Of a stretch of 64,000 bases of DNA, positions 8,925-17,347 are shown piece by piece. How positions within the stretch are numbered: position 1 is the stretch's first letter; each line of letters begins with the position of its first letter. The notes below the pieces were generated by a model. That model worked only from the letters and a program-made list of their open reading frames with translations. It ran no database searches and was not told the DNA's origin. The stretch lies in contig JASGJE010000020.1 in assembly GCA_049840875.1 (NCBI GenBank), positions 124,001 to 188,000 of the forward strand. The letters are read 5' to 3'. This DNA is from JAFDYH01 sp049840875. GTDB lineage: Bacteria > Bacteroidota > Bacteroidia > Chitinophagales > Chitinophagaceae. A program made the translations under genes and the position numbers.

Positions 8925-9557
8925 TTATTCAATAACCACAAAGCCATTCAACAAGTCTTCCATATCACTTTTATAAGAAGAAAGCAGGTTCTGCGCGGTA
9001 TACGTTAAGAATTGAATTGTTCCTTTTGAACTCGAGTAATAATAACCATAATAAGAAAATTTTATGCCTTGTGTTGTTCCGTTCATTTGCAGCATCAGCA
9101 CTTTTTTGTTGTTGACAGTCCTGTATTCTTCTTTTACTACTTCCACATCTGGGGCAACCTGGCGTGCATTATTCAGCGCTATTGTTTTCAATGTTTCAAT
9201 GGGGACTTCAATTTTTTCTGATATCAGCATTCCATAAAGATCTTTCCCTTTTAATTGTAATTCATACTCGGCAGCATCATTATTTGTCGATTTCTGAAAC
9301 GACCACTTTTTTGCATCAAGCCAGATGCCGACATTCACTTTGGTACTCTTCAATAAAAAAGATGAGCTTACCGGTTTTTTAAAACTTGTTGGGTTTACAG
9401 GTATTGCTTTGTGTTCAGTGGCAGAATCATTGGCGGGTTTCCAGGTGCCGTTATCATATAAGATTACCTCTTCGCCGTTTTCAGTAACAGCTTTCTTTTG
9501 CGCCGTCACAGAAAGTGTGGCAATAATAAAAAACAGAAGGAATGTTAGTTTTCTCAT
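8925..9557 (-). CDS. Exported hypothetical protein
   Basis: A 210-residue protein with signal peptide MRKLTFLLFFIIATLSVTAQ. The mature start KKAVTENGEEVILYDNGTWKP is a short beta-hairpin seen at the N-terminus of many Bacteroidota exported proteins. The rest is alternating beta with a C-terminal segment rich in Tyr and Ser (FSYYGYYYSSSKG). No catalytic motif is visible. It lies 65 bases downstream of proA in the same direction, so read-through transcription is possible, but there is no functional link. Function unknown. Confidence 0.6.
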   Translation of the reverse strand: MRKLTFLLFFIIATLSVTAQKKAVTENGEEVILYDNGTWKPANDSATEHKAIPVNPTSFKKPVSSSFLLKSTKVNVGIWLDAKKWSFQKSTNNDAAEYELQLKGKDLYGMLISEKIEVPIETLKTIALNNARQVAPDVEVVKEEYRTVNNKKVLMLQMNGTTQGIKFSYYGYYYSSSKGTIQFLTYTAQNLLSSYKSDMEDLLNGFVVIE

Positions 9558-9622
9558 TTTTTATGATTGGGATACAGCAAATATAAATTCTCACCGGGTA
9601 TTTAAAAACTGCAAGATTGTTT

Positions 9623-10870
9623 TTAGTTCGTACGTATCTGGCCTTTGCCGCGGACTATCCATTTCTCAGTAACTAGTTTTTCCAATGCAAAAGGACCACG
9701 GGCATGAAGCTTTTGTGTAGAAATTCCAATCTCGGCGCCCAAACCAAATTCACCGCCGTCGGTAAAACGTGTCGATGCATTGGTATAAACCGCCGCGGCA
9801 TCTACTTCTTCCAGGAAACGTTCACACAGTTTTTTATTATTGGAAACAATAGCTTCTGAATGACGTGTTGAATATTTCCGGATATGTTCTATCGCTTCAT
9901 CATAGCCTTTTACGATTTTCAAAGCGCATTTCAAACTCAGAAATTCTCTTGCAAAATCAGTCGGCGTTGCATGTTGTTTGAAAGAGTAGTTTCCAATTAA
10001 TCGATATGCTTTGGAATCAGCAAATATTTCAACGCCGTATTTTTCAAATTCAGGTAATAACTTTTGTAAAAAGGTCTTTGCAATATCAGCGTCTACCAAT
10101 AAGGAGTCAAGCGAATTACAAACGGAAGGTCTTGTTGTTTTAGCGTTGACTACGATTGAAACGGCTTTATTAATATCCGCTTCCTTCTCAACATAAGTAT
10201 GGCAGACGCCTGCGCCTGTTTCTATCACAGGGACAAGGCTATTTCTTCGCACATACTGGATCAATTCATTAGAACCTCTTGGGATAATAACGTCAACATA
10301 TTTTTCCGCTACAAACAAATCTTTTACTGCTTCACGATCAGATGGCATTAATGCCACGCATTCTGCCGGAAGATTATTCTGCTTTAATACTCTCTTGATA
10401 AGTTGCACAGCAGCTTTGTTAGAATCTTCAGCATCGCGGCTTCCTTTTAGCACACAGGCATTTTTACTTCGCAGACAAAGCGCAGCTATGTCGAATGTTA
10501 CATTTGGTCTTGATTCATAAATAGCGCCTACCACGCCGAGGGGTACCGCTTTTTTCTCTATCTGCAAACCATTGTATAATGTCTTTTTTTCTAAAATTTT
10601 CCCGACGGGATTTGGCAATTTGCTCACGGTGCGAATACTATCTGCGATATTTTTAATTCTTTTTTCATTCAGCAATAAGCGATCATTCTTTGGATTGTCT
10701 TTATCCTGGCGGGAGAGGTCTTTTTTATTTGCTTTAATCAGAAGTGGAGTATTCTTTTCTATTACATCAGCTAACTGCAATAACATCTTTTTTATCAACC
10801 CATCACTCGCTTTTTGTAAAGAAAAAGAGGCTTTGTATGTTTTATAAATCAGTTGTTCCGTCGTTGTCAT
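9623..10870 (-). CDS. proA: Glutamate-5-semialdehyde dehydrogenase (gamma-glutamyl phosphate reductase)
   Basis: This enzyme reduces gamma-glutamyl phosphate with NADPH to glutamate-5-semialdehyde, the second step of proline synthesis. The 415-residue length matches ProA. It shows the aldehyde-dehydrogenase fold with PLGVVGAIYESRPNVT, LKGSRDAEDSN, IIPRGSNELIQYVRRNS, the catalytic cysteine in TTRPSVCNSLDSLL and the C-terminal FTDGGEFGLGAEIGISTQKLHARGP (read as two adjoining segments). It starts 4 bases after the proB stop, so the two genes are co-transcribed and probably translationally coupled. Confidence 0.95.
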   Translation of the reverse strand: MTTTEQLIYKTYKASFSLQKASDGLIKKMLLQLADVIEKNTPLLIKANKKDLSRQDKDNPKNDRLLLNEKRIKNIADSIRTVSKLPNPVGKILEKKTLYNGLQIEKKAVPLGVVGAIYESRPNVTFDIAALCLRSKNACVLKGSRDAEDSNKAAVQLIKRVLKQNNLPAECVALMPSDREAVKDLFVAEKYVDVIIPRGSNELIQYVRRNSLVPVIETGAGVCHTYVEKEADINKAVSIVVNAKTTRPSVCNSLDSLLVDADIAKTFLQKLLPEFEKYGVEIFADSKAYRLIGNYSFKQHATPTDFAREFLSLKCALKIVKGYDEAIEHIRKYSTRHSEAIVSNNKKLCERFLEEVDAAAVYTNASTRFTDGGEFGLGAEIGISTQKLHARGPFALEKLVTEKWIVRGKGQIRTN

Positions 10871-10874
10871 AAAA

Positions 10875-11912
10875 TCAATTGAGAATTACAATATCATCTG
10901 CGTGGGCCGCGATGATGTTTTTTTGCTTTACTGAATTTTTTAAATCTGAAGCGCTGAGTTTTGATTTTGCTACGGCAATGATAGTACCCGTGTTGTCGAT
11001 AACCTGTACTGCTTCCTGCTCAGAGAAATCGCCATCGACAGAAAGTACACCAACAGTAAGAAGACTTTTTCGTTGCTTCAACGCTTTAGCGGCGCCCTCA
11101 TCGATGCGAATGCTTCCAAGAGTAATAGAGCCACTGGCGAGCCATTTCTGTCTTGCTTTCAATGTCGATTTCTTTGCTGCGAACGTTGATCCGCATTTTC
11201 CTTTTAATGCAGCTTCAAAACTGGCATCTTTGCCTATACCGGTGATGATCACACGAATGCCCAACGAGGTGGCCAATTTTGTAAACGTCAATTTTGAAAC
11301 CATGCCGCCAAGACCCGTGCTGCTTTTTTCTGTGGTTACAAATTTCAAAATGGTGTCATCAACTTGCGGTACAAACGGAATTATGTTTCTTTCAAAATCT
11401 CTTAATCCACCTACCGACGTACAGATAATTAATGTGTCCGCAAATAAACCAACAGCGATAAGGGTTGCCAATTCATCATTATCGGAGAATTTCAATTCAA
11501 TATTACTTACCAGGTCATTTTCATTCACTACCGGAATGATATCGTTTTTCCAGAATTCATCAAACGTTTCTTTCAGTTGCAAAAACTGAGTGCGGTTGGA
11601 AAAATGATGTCGTTCACAAAGCGCCTGTGCAATTGTAATACCATGTTTATAAAAATGAGTGTGATATAATTGAATCAAAACGGGATTGCCAACAGCCGCC
11701 GCGGCTTTTCGTTCATTCAATGTGCCTTTATAATTTTTTATAAATGATTTGCCGCTGCCGACAGCGCCACTTGATACGAGCACAACATTGTATTCCTTTG
11801 TAAGAGCGGCAATTTCTTCAGAAATTTTTTTTATGACTGCCCGGTTTACCTTTCCTTCATTATCGGTGATAACGGCCGTTCCAAGCTTTATGACTAATAT
11901 TTTCTTTTGCAT
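10875..11912 (-). CDS. proB: Glutamate 5-kinase
   Basis: ProB phosphorylates glutamate with ATP, the first committed and feedback-regulated step of proline synthesis. The 345-residue protein has the amino-acid kinase fold: KLGTAVITDNEGKVN at the start, VLVSSGAVGSGK, VVNENDLVS, FSDNDELATLIA and GTGGM-like STGLGGMVSKL. A C-terminal region from about residue 265 (KSLLTVGVLSVDGDFSEQEA) fits the PUA domain. It is slightly shorter than the E. coli enzyme (367). It is first in the operon, preceded by a good promoter at 11936-11965. Confidence 0.94.
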   Translation of the reverse strand: MQKKILVIKLGTAVITDNEGKVNRAVIKKISEEIAALTKEYNVVLVSSGAVGSGKSFIKNYKGTLNERKAAAAVGNPVLIQLYHTHFYKHGITIAQALCERHHFSNRTQFLQLKETFDEFWKNDIIPVVNENDLVSNIELKFSDNDELATLIAVGLFADTLIICTSVGGLRDFERNIIPFVPQVDDTILKFVTTEKSSTGLGGMVSKLTFTKLATSLGIRVIITGIGKDASFEAALKGKCGSTFAAKKSTLKARQKWLASGSITLGSIRIDEGAAKALKQRKSLLTVGVLSVDGDFSEQEAVQVIDNTGTIIAVAKSKLSASDLKNSVKQKNIIAAHADDIVILN

Positions 11913-11935
11913 TCAGAATCCCTTCAAAGTGAGCG

Positions 11936-11965
11936 CAAAATTAACGGTATATGGTCATGAATCAA
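11936..11965 (-). promoter_or_regulatory. Bacteroidota-type promoter for proBA
   Basis: On the minus strand TAATTTTG (11943-11936) fits the -7 box TAnnTTTG. A TTG (11965-11963) lies 19 bases upstream as the -33 box. The -7 box is 24 bases before the proB ATG. Confidence 0.5.
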
Positions 11966-11995
11966 TTGTCACACGCAGGAATAAGTTGGAGGCTT

Positions 11996-12769
11996 GATCC
12001 CGTAGGGATCTTATATTGGTAACAAACTGTAAAACCCCACCTTCGTTCCATCGGAACGACATGTGAGATAACTACATCATTCAAGATCCTTAAAAATATA
12101 GCGCTCATCCCAATCGACTTCAAATGCTGCCAATAATCTTTTGTATTCAGCCAGAAACGGTTCTTTCTTATGATGTTCTTTTTGTGTTATGATGTAATTC
12201 GTTACTCTTTGAACATGACTTTTCGAATAGGAAAAAGCACCAAACCCTTCCTGCCAGGCAAATTTTCCAATTGTCAGCTTGTTATCGTTTATCCATTTCG
12301 AGGATTCGGATTTTACAACTTTTATCAATGAAGATATATTTTCATCTGGTCTCAACCCGATCAGAAAATGGATATGATCTGCCATGCCGTTTATCTGTAT
12401 CATCTTGTGGTTTTTGTTTTGGAGAATGCCAGTAATATATTTATACAGCGAATCTTCCCACGAGTTATTTATAAGCGCCTGTCTGTATTTTACGGCGAAT
12501 ACAAATTGAATATGCAATTGAGTATAAGTGTTTGCCATAAATTTAAAGATAGCCGCAACTTATTTAAATACTAACTTCTAAACAATTAATATCGCATCTG
12601 TATTAATAAGTATGCATACAATACATATTACTGTTTTAAACGAAGTAGAAATTGTAGGCAAAAACATTTTGGTCCCCAAAATCAGATTTGATTTCGATAT
12701 ATATCGTTCCTACGGAACGGAGGAACGACCTTCAGGTTAAGTTTACCAATATATGATCCCTACGGGATC
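11996..12769. mobile_element. RAYT/IS200-like unit framed by mirrored palindromes
   Basis: A Y1 transposase gene is flanked on both sides by two short palindromes. From left to right they are gatcccgtagggatc (11996-12010) and cgttccatcggaacg (12044-12058), then the gene, then cgttcctacggaacg (12705-12719) and gatccctacgggatc (12755-12769). The spacing within each pair is 33 and 35 bases. The outer copies extend into a 24-base inverted match (one mismatch) that includes ccaatata. This is the layout of REP-associated tyrosine transposases with REP/BIME sequences. I see no target duplication. Confidence 0.75.
12077..12538 (-). CDS. IS200-like Y1 transposase (REP-associated tyrosine transposase)
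   Basis: A 153-residue HUH-type single-strand endonuclease. The metal-binding HUH pair is His55-Ile-His57 in NGMADHIHFLIG, and the catalytic tyrosine is Tyr115 in VTNYIITQKEHH. SSLIKVVKSESSKWI and FAWQEGFGAFSYS between them are typical of the family. The length is complete and no frameshift is visible, so the enzyme is probably intact. The flanking palindromes at 11996-12058 and 12705-12769 are its likely substrates. The gene is single-copy in this window. Whether it moves itself or only REP sequences cannot be told. Confidence 0.9.
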   Translation of the reverse strand: MANTYTQLHIQFVFAVKYRQALINNSWEDSLYKYITGILQNKNHKMIQINGMADHIHFLIGLRPDENISSLIKVVKSESSKWINDNKLTIGKFAWQEGFGAFSYSKSHVQRVTNYIITQKEHHKKEPFLAEYKRLLAAFEVDWDERYIFKDLE

Positions 12770-12864
12770 GATTGCAACATTTTCCGGCGTTAACAGGTTA
12801 TTTGTTATTCTTTGATTAAGCAACATTTGCTTAATATCTCCGGTCGTACCAGAAAAGAAACATT

Positions 12865-13848
12865 TTACCTCTTTGTAATTCTATCCATCAACCAATTGGC
12901 TCTTGCCCCGGTTTCACCGGTGCTTGGGCATTTGCCTTCTCCGCGTAGTTCGCTGACGATTGTCTCTAATAATGGCTGTTGTACATGTGGAGGATACGGC
13001 GCATGATATTCCTTAATTGAATCAGCCGTTTCAACTTTTATTGGAACGGGTTCGAAGAATGAAAATGTTATTTTACCCATTGAACCGACGATCTGGCATT
13101 GATCGATACGTTGCTCATTATTTACGGTATAGCACCAACTGCCGTTGCCGAGTACACCTGATTCAAATTCAAAATTTGCAATTACTATGTCGTCTGCCGC
13201 ATATAAATGCGCCTGGTTTTTCGCAATCCCCGTTGCGTATTTTATAGGTCCAAATGCATATTCTAAAAAATCCAATTGATGTGGCGCCAGGTCATGAAAA
13301 TGGCCACCGCCGGATATCTCCGGAAATACACGCCACCTTGGTTTGGGATTTTCTCCAACTTCTTCGGCGTAGGCTTGCCAATGTAAAACGATATTAATCA
13401 CTCTTGGTTCACCAATCACTTTCTGGTCAATCAATTCTTTAAGTTGCCTGAAATAGGGGAGAGTGCGGCGATAGAACGCAACAAACAGGGAAACGCCTGT
13501 TTCGCGGCTGATACGATTCATTTCTTCGCATTCTTCAAAATTCCTCGCCATCGGTTTTTCAACATATACCGGCTTGCCGGCTTTCAACGCTTTTTCGGTG
13601 TATTCTAAATGTACATCTGGCGGTGTCGCAATATAAACTGCGTTTACTTCGGGATCATTAATCAAAGCATCTACATTATCATAGCAGCGCGGAACGTTGT
13701 GACGTTTTGCATAATCAATGGCTTTGTCAATATTTCTTGCCATTACAGCCACCAGTTGCGAGTGCGGAACTTTATTGATTGCAGGCGCCCCGCTTTTCTT
13801 TTCAGTTACGTTGCCGCAACCAATCATACCCCATTTAATTTCTTTCAT
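12865..13848 (-). CDS. Cytoplasmic Gfo/Idh/MocA-family oxidoreductase
   Basis: A 327-residue NAD(P)-dependent oxidoreductase with an intact Rossmann loop (MIGCGNVTEKKSG), IATPPDVHLEY and the catalytic-region motif VYVEKPMARN (about residue 97). GGGHFHDLAPHQLDFLEYAFG (read in two pieces) holds the histidine expected in the second half. There is no signal peptide. Family members oxidise sugars, inositols or related polyols; the substrate is not readable. Unlike the exported homologue at 4326-5426, it keeps the glycine-rich cofactor loop. It is divergent from the SMR gene with 86 bases between them. Confidence 0.88.
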   Translation of the reverse strand: MKEIKWGMIGCGNVTEKKSGAPAINKVPHSQLVAVMARNIDKAIDYAKRHNVPRCYDNVDALINDPEVNAVYIATPPDVHLEYTEKALKAGKPVYVEKPMARNFEECEEMNRISRETGVSLFVAFYRRTLPYFRQLKELIDQKVIGEPRVINIVLHWQAYAEEVGENPKPRWRVFPEISGGGHFHDLAPHQLDFLEYAFGPIKYATGIAKNQAHLYAADDIVIANFEFESGVLGNGSWCYTVNNEQRIDQCQIVGSMGKITFSFFEPVPIKVETADSIKEYHAPYPPHVQQPLLETIVSELRGEGKCPSTGETGARANWLMDRITKR

Positions 13849-13934
13849 GCCGGAAATTATAACTATTCACTGAATTCGCCAGTCCGCACTATACTATTAA
13901 ACGTGATATTTGCTTAATTGAAAACCTCGCCTGT

Positions 13935-14255
13935 ATGGGATACATTTTTTTGCTACTGACAATTATTGCCGAAAGTGTTGCAGTTATTTTTATGAAGTTG
14001 TCTCATGGGTTTGAAAATAAAATCAGCGCGACTGTGGCAGTCGTCGCTTACATACTCAGTTTCGTTTTTCTTACATACGCATTAAAGCATATGCCTGTCG
14101 GTATCGCAAATGCAGTGTGGGCGGGCGCAAGTACATTGATTGTAGCTTTGCTGGGTATTGTTATCTTTAAGGAACAGCTCTCCGTTGCCCAGCTTATTTT
14201 TCTGTCATTGATTGTAATCGGATTGGCAGGATTAAATTTTTCAAAACCGGCTTAA
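13935..14255 (+). CDS. Small multidrug resistance (SMR) efflux protein
   Basis: A 106-residue protein with four transmembrane helices, the size and topology of EmrE/QacE/SugE proteins, which export cationic compounds or guanidinium in exchange for protons. The essential membrane glutamate is Glu13 in LLTIIAESVAVIFMKLS. The middle helix has HMPVGIANAVWAGASTL and the last IVIGLAGLNFSK. The NAVWAG motif and Glu13 point to the EmrE-type drug exporter, but a guanidinium (Gdx) role cannot be excluded. No guanidine riboswitch is visible upstream. It probably functions as a dimer in the inner membrane. Confidence 0.88.
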   Translation: MGYIFLLLTIIAESVAVIFMKLSHGFENKISATVAVVAYILSFVFLTYALKHMPVGIANAVWAGASTLIVALLGIVIFKEQLSVAQLIFLSLIVIGLAGLNFSKPA

Positions 14256-14392
14256 GTTTTTCGCAGATAAGGCAACCTCGGTAAAATCTTCGGCGATCTG
14301 TGCTTATTGGAAAGGTTACAAATCCTTTCCTTCAATTCATTTAGTTTTCGTCCGTTCCCGCCTGATCATTACTTAACCTTCAATCTTTGTTT

Positions 14393-14605
14393 ATGAGAAA
14401 TCGAATCACACAATTTTCTTTGCTGATACTATTTTCAGCGATGTTCTGTATTTCCTGTAAAAAAGAAAAGATGCCACCTCCACCGGCAGATACGAAACAA
14501 GTTACCGCTGCCAGTAATACAAAAACAGATAATCAGTCAACATCCACTTCCTCATCAGAAGGTGAAAGTTCTTCTCCGTCCAGTGGCTGTAACCATGGCG
14601 GATAA
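14393..14605 (+). CDS. Small predicted lipoprotein, Ser/Thr-rich
   Basis: A 70-residue peptide starting at ATG 14393 (an in-frame TTG at 14387 is less likely). It has a short hydrophobic signal (FSLLILFSAMFCISC) whose second cysteine is followed by KKEK, consistent with lipidation. The mature part is a low-complexity Pro, then Thr/Ser/Asn linker ending in SSGCNHGG. A terminator follows 45 bases downstream. No domain is recognisable; it may be a small surface lipoprotein. Confidence 0.5.
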   Translation: MRNRITQFSLLILFSAMFCISCKKEKMPPPPADTKQVTAASNTKTDNQSTSTSSSEGESSSPSSGCNHGG

Positions 14606-14648
14606 AATTGTAACAATCACTCTTTCATTTCGCAGTTGTAGTAGTCCT

Positions 14649-14685
14649 TAAAGCAAACCTTTAACCGGGTTTGCTTTGTTTTTTC
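14649..14685 (+). terminator. Intrinsic terminator
   Basis: aaagcaaacc pairs with the following gggtttgcttt (to about 14677), then gttttttcc. It is placed after the small lipoprotein gene. Confidence 0.65.
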
Positions 14686-14749
14686 CACTCATACCGGGTT
14701 TCCGGAATTCGCATCCGTTATTTTACCGTTCCTAAGTAATTCGGAGAAA

Positions 14750-14783
14750 ACTAATAGATTAGTTGGTAAACTAATCTATTAGT
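14750..14783. promoter_or_regulatory. Perfect 15+15 bp inverted repeat, probable BlaI-type operator
   Basis: actaatagattagtt (14750-14764) and its exact reverse complement aactaatctattagt (14769-14783) are separated by ggta. The site lies 29 bases before the blaI-like start. Each arm is itself nearly palindromic (ctaat-n2-attag), so two repressor dimers could bind. The link to BlaI is inferred from position and symmetry. Confidence 0.7.
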
Positions 14784-14793
14784 AGTAGCTTTA
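14763..14793 (+). promoter_or_regulatory. Promoter of the blaI-M56 operon overlapping the operator
   Basis: TTG at 14763-14765 and TAGCTTTA at 14786-14793, separated by 20 bases, fit the Bacteroidota -33/-7 pattern. The -33 box falls in the centre of the inverted repeat, so repressor binding would block the polymerase. Confidence 0.5.
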
Positions 14794-14811
14794 TTCTATA
14801 ATCAGATTGAG

Positions 14812-15171
14812 ATGCAAAAATTGGCTAAAAGAGAAGAACAGATCATGCAGGCTTGCTGGCAACTTGAGAAGGCGTTTATAAAAGAGATCATTGCTGAATT
14901 GCCTGATCCAAAACCTCATTATAATTCAGTAGCTACAATGGTTCGTATTTTAGAAGAGAAAGGATTTTTGGATCATGAATCGTTTGGAAATACGTTCAGA
15001 TATTTTCCTGTAATAAGTAAAGAAGATTATCAGAAGCATGCTGTGGGAGATATCGTGAAGCAATACTTCAATAACTCCTACCCGAATATGCTTGCTTTTT
15101 TTGCGAAGGAGCAAAAATTGTCGAAGGACGAACTGAATGAAATCTTAAGCATTATTAAATCAAAGAAGTGA
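14812..15171 (+). CDS. BlaI/MecI/CopY-family transcriptional repressor
   Basis: A 119-residue winged-helix repressor. The N-terminal REEQIMQACWQLEKAFIKEI, PKPHYNSVATMVRILEEKGFL recognition region and YFPVISKEDYQ wing match the BlaI/MecI family, whose members bind dyad operators as dimers and are inactivated by cleavage through a partner M56 protease. The C-terminal helices (LAFFAKEQKLSKDELNEIL) form the dimer part. Its stop overlaps the start of the M56 gene by one base, so the two are translationally coupled. The 34-bp inverted repeat upstream implies autoregulation. No beta-lactamase gene is adjacent; the class C-like hydrolase at 28550 is 11 kb away. Confidence 0.92.
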   Translation: MQKLAKREEQIMQACWQLEKAFIKEIIAELPDPKPHYNSVATMVRILEEKGFLDHESFGNTFRYFPVISKEDYQKHAVGDIVKQYFNNSYPNMLAFFAKEQKLSKDELNEILSIIKSKK

Positions 15172-17291
15172 TGATACCATATACCGTTCACGTGAGTATA
15201 ATCATCGCAGTCTGTTTTATATTTTATAAAATATTTCTGCAGAAGGAAACCTTCTTCCGGTTGAATCGCTGGGTACTGATGACGTTCATCTTATTTGCGT
15301 TCGTTTTACCGTTTGTTTCTGTTCCGGCAAAATGGTCGCTGCGAAATACTGTCGTAAAAGCGGTGCAGTCACCGATTCTCAACAAAGAAACCCAAACGCC
15401 GGTAAAAGAAATTCCATCGAATGTTATAACAACAACTCCGGTAAATAATAACCCTTCAGTTGCAAGTACACAACCAGGAGAAACTGTTTCGTGGACAAGA
15501 TGGGTGTATTATTTATATATAAGTGGTCTGATCATTTTCGGCGTAAATCTTTTATTCCAGTTTGTGACGTTGCTTATTCAATGCTATAAAAGCCCGGTGG
15601 TGAAAGATGGCATTTATAAAATTATTGAGGTATCAGGCAACAAAGCCCCCTGCTCATTCGGCAATTATATTTTTATCAATCCTGAAAAATATGATTGGGA
15701 AACATACAGCCAGATTCTTCTGCATGAGAAAATTCATTGCCATCAGAAACACAGTATTGATATACTGTTGTCAGAAATTTTACTCGTTGTACAATGGTTC
15801 AACCCCTTTGCATGGCTTTACCGCAAGCAGGTTGAAACGAATCTTGAATTTTTAACCGATGCTTCTATGATCGATAAAAATGCGGTGGAAATATCCGGTT
15901 ACCAGATGAACCTTTTAAAAGTAGCGGCGCCACATCTGCCACTGGGAATAACAACAAACTATAATCAATCACTACTAAAAAAACGTATAGCCATGATGAA
16001 CGAAAAAAAATCTTCAATGCACACAGCCTGGAAATATTTCTTCCTGTTGCCGTTGCTCACCTTTATTGTCTGTGCATTAAATCAACCTATTGCCGTAGCG
16101 CAGGAAACCGCAGAAAAAAATAAGGACACTGAAAAACATTCTGATTATGATGGTGACCGCATTGAAACGGAAGGAAGCTGGTTTGCCACAATTAAGGGCG
16201 ATAAAATCAGCTTTGATTTTAAGAGCGGAAAAGATGGGCACAACTGGTCGAATAACACCACTTTCAAGAAAAGTGATTTTACATCGTTGCCCGGGTCTGA
16301 AAAAGCTGACTTTAAATTGACAAGAGATGCAGGAACTATAAACTTTAATGGAAAATTTGATGGCGACCTTGGTTATGGCCATTATAAGTTTGTTGCGGAT
16401 GAATCTTATAAATCCTATCTCGGTCAACAGGGAATAAAAGATGTAAAAGAAATGGACATGTTTGGTTTCTTCATGGTAAATGTTTCAAAAGATTATGTCG
16501 CGATGGTGAAAAGAAACGGATATTCCGATATTTCAAAAGATTATTTGATCGCAATGTGCGCATTGAATGTAGACGAACGTTATATCCGTTTCTGGAAATC
16601 CCTTGGTTATGATAATCCGCAACCGGAAAATCTTATTTCGTTTAAGGCATTGGGAATAGACAGCGCTTATGTTGGTGACATTCGCGATGCCGGTTATAAG
16701 AATATGAATATGGATAAGCTGACTGCATTCAAAGCACAAGGGGTCAATGGCGATTATATCCGAAAAGTGAAGAAAGCAAGAGCCGATAAAGGAGAAAGCC
16801 AGCCAACACCCGATGATATTATAACCTTCAAAGCAATGAATATCGATGAGGCTTATGTGAAATCTTTATCTGATGTTGGTTATGGCAATATTCCAAATGA
16901 GCAATTGGTTTCAATGAAGTCGTTGGGTATTGATGGTTCTTTTATCAAAGGTTTCCAGGCTATCGGATATAAAGACCTTACACCGGACGCGTTGATTTCT
17001 TTCAAGTCGCTTAGTATAACGCCGGATTTTATCAAAGGTTTTGACGCGATTGGGTATAAAGATATAGACGATGGAAAAATAATGTCGATGAAATCATTGG
17101 GTGTAAAGCCTGAATTTGTAAAAGGATTTAAAGATTTAGGTTTCAAGAACATCACTTTGGATGAAGTAGCCAGCGTAAAGTCAATGGGTATTACTCCTGC
17201 TTATATTGCATCGATGCGCAAAAAAGGATTTGATTCAAATGACATCAATAAATATATCGAACTGAAAAGTTCTTTTCATGATGTGCAGTAA
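15171..17291 (+). CDS. M56 (BlaR1-like) membrane metallopeptidase with C-terminal repeats
   Basis: I choose the ATG at 15171 (TGATG overlap with blaI); a GTG at 15168 is also possible. The N-terminal third has several membrane helices (residues about 5-25, 35-52, 112-135 and about 290-305). The zinc motif HEKIH is at about residue 185, with the FLTDASMIDK region downstream, as in BlaR1/MecR1. The expected role is to sense an envelope signal and cleave or trigger cleavage of the BlaI-type repressor. The extracytoplasmic part is not a penicillin-binding domain: after a beta-rich segment (about 325-420) it consists of about nine 29-residue repeats. The ligand is unknown. A strong terminator follows. 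Confidence 0.88.
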   Translation: MIPYTVHVSIIIAVCFIFYKIFLQKETFFRLNRWVLMTFILFAFVLPFVSVPAKWSLRNTVVKAVQSPILNKETQTPVKEIPSNVITTTPVNNNPSVASTQPGETVSWTRWVYYLYISGLIIFGVNLLFQFVTLLIQCYKSPVVKDGIYKIIEVSGNKAPCSFGNYIFINPEKYDWETYSQILLHEKIHCHQKHSIDILLSEILLVVQWFNPFAWLYRKQVETNLEFLTDASMIDKNAVEISGYQMNLLKVAAPHLPLGITTNYNQSLLKKRIAMMNEKKSSMHTAWKYFFLLPLLTFIVCALNQPIAVAQETAEKNKDTEKHSDYDGDRIETEGSWFATIKGDKISFDFKSGKDGHNWSNNTTFKKSDFTSLPGSEKADFKLTRDAGTINFNGKFDGDLGYGHYKFVADESYKSYLGQQGIKDVKEMDMFGFFMVNVSKDYVAMVKRNGYSDISKDYLIAMCALNVDERYIRFWKSLGYDNPQPENLISFKALGIDSAYVGDIRDAGYKNMNMDKLTAFKAQGVNGDYIRKVKKARADKGESQPTPDDIITFKAMNIDEAYVKSLSDVGYGNIPNEQLVSMKSLGIDGSFIKGFQAIGYKDLTPDALISFKSLSITPDFIKGFDAIGYKDIDDGKIMSMKSLGVKPEFVKGFKDLGFKNITLDEVASVKSMGITPAYIASMRKKGFDSNDINKYIELKSSFHDVQ
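16458..17259 (+). repeat. About nine tandem 29-residue coding repeats in the M56 protein
   Basis: The repeat unit approximates (I/M)SFKSLGI-x2-xF(I/V)KGF-x2-(I/L)GYKDL-x5-L. The copies near 16890-17160 are the most alike; the first ones and the fourth, which has a 4-residue insertion, are more diverged. The pattern predicts helical pairs, as in solenoid proteins. It lies on the presumed outer side of the membrane. Confidence 0.8.
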
Positions 17292-17308
17292 AGAGTAAAT
17301 TAATTACT

Positions 17309-17347
17309 AAAAACCCGCTTCATCAATTACTGTTGCGGGTTTTTTTA
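17309..17347. terminator. Bidirectional terminator between M56 and esterase genes
   Basis: aaaacccgc (about 17309-17317) pairs with gcgggtttt (about 17335-17343), with an A-tract on the left and a T-tract on the right. It serves the + operon ending at 17291 and overlaps the 3' end of the convergent gene. Confidence 0.7.

Noticed and set aside
10879..11589. 236-codon plus frame opposite proB
   Set aside because: It is antisense to a well-supported enzyme gene. The long open frame results from the codon use of proB on the other strand.
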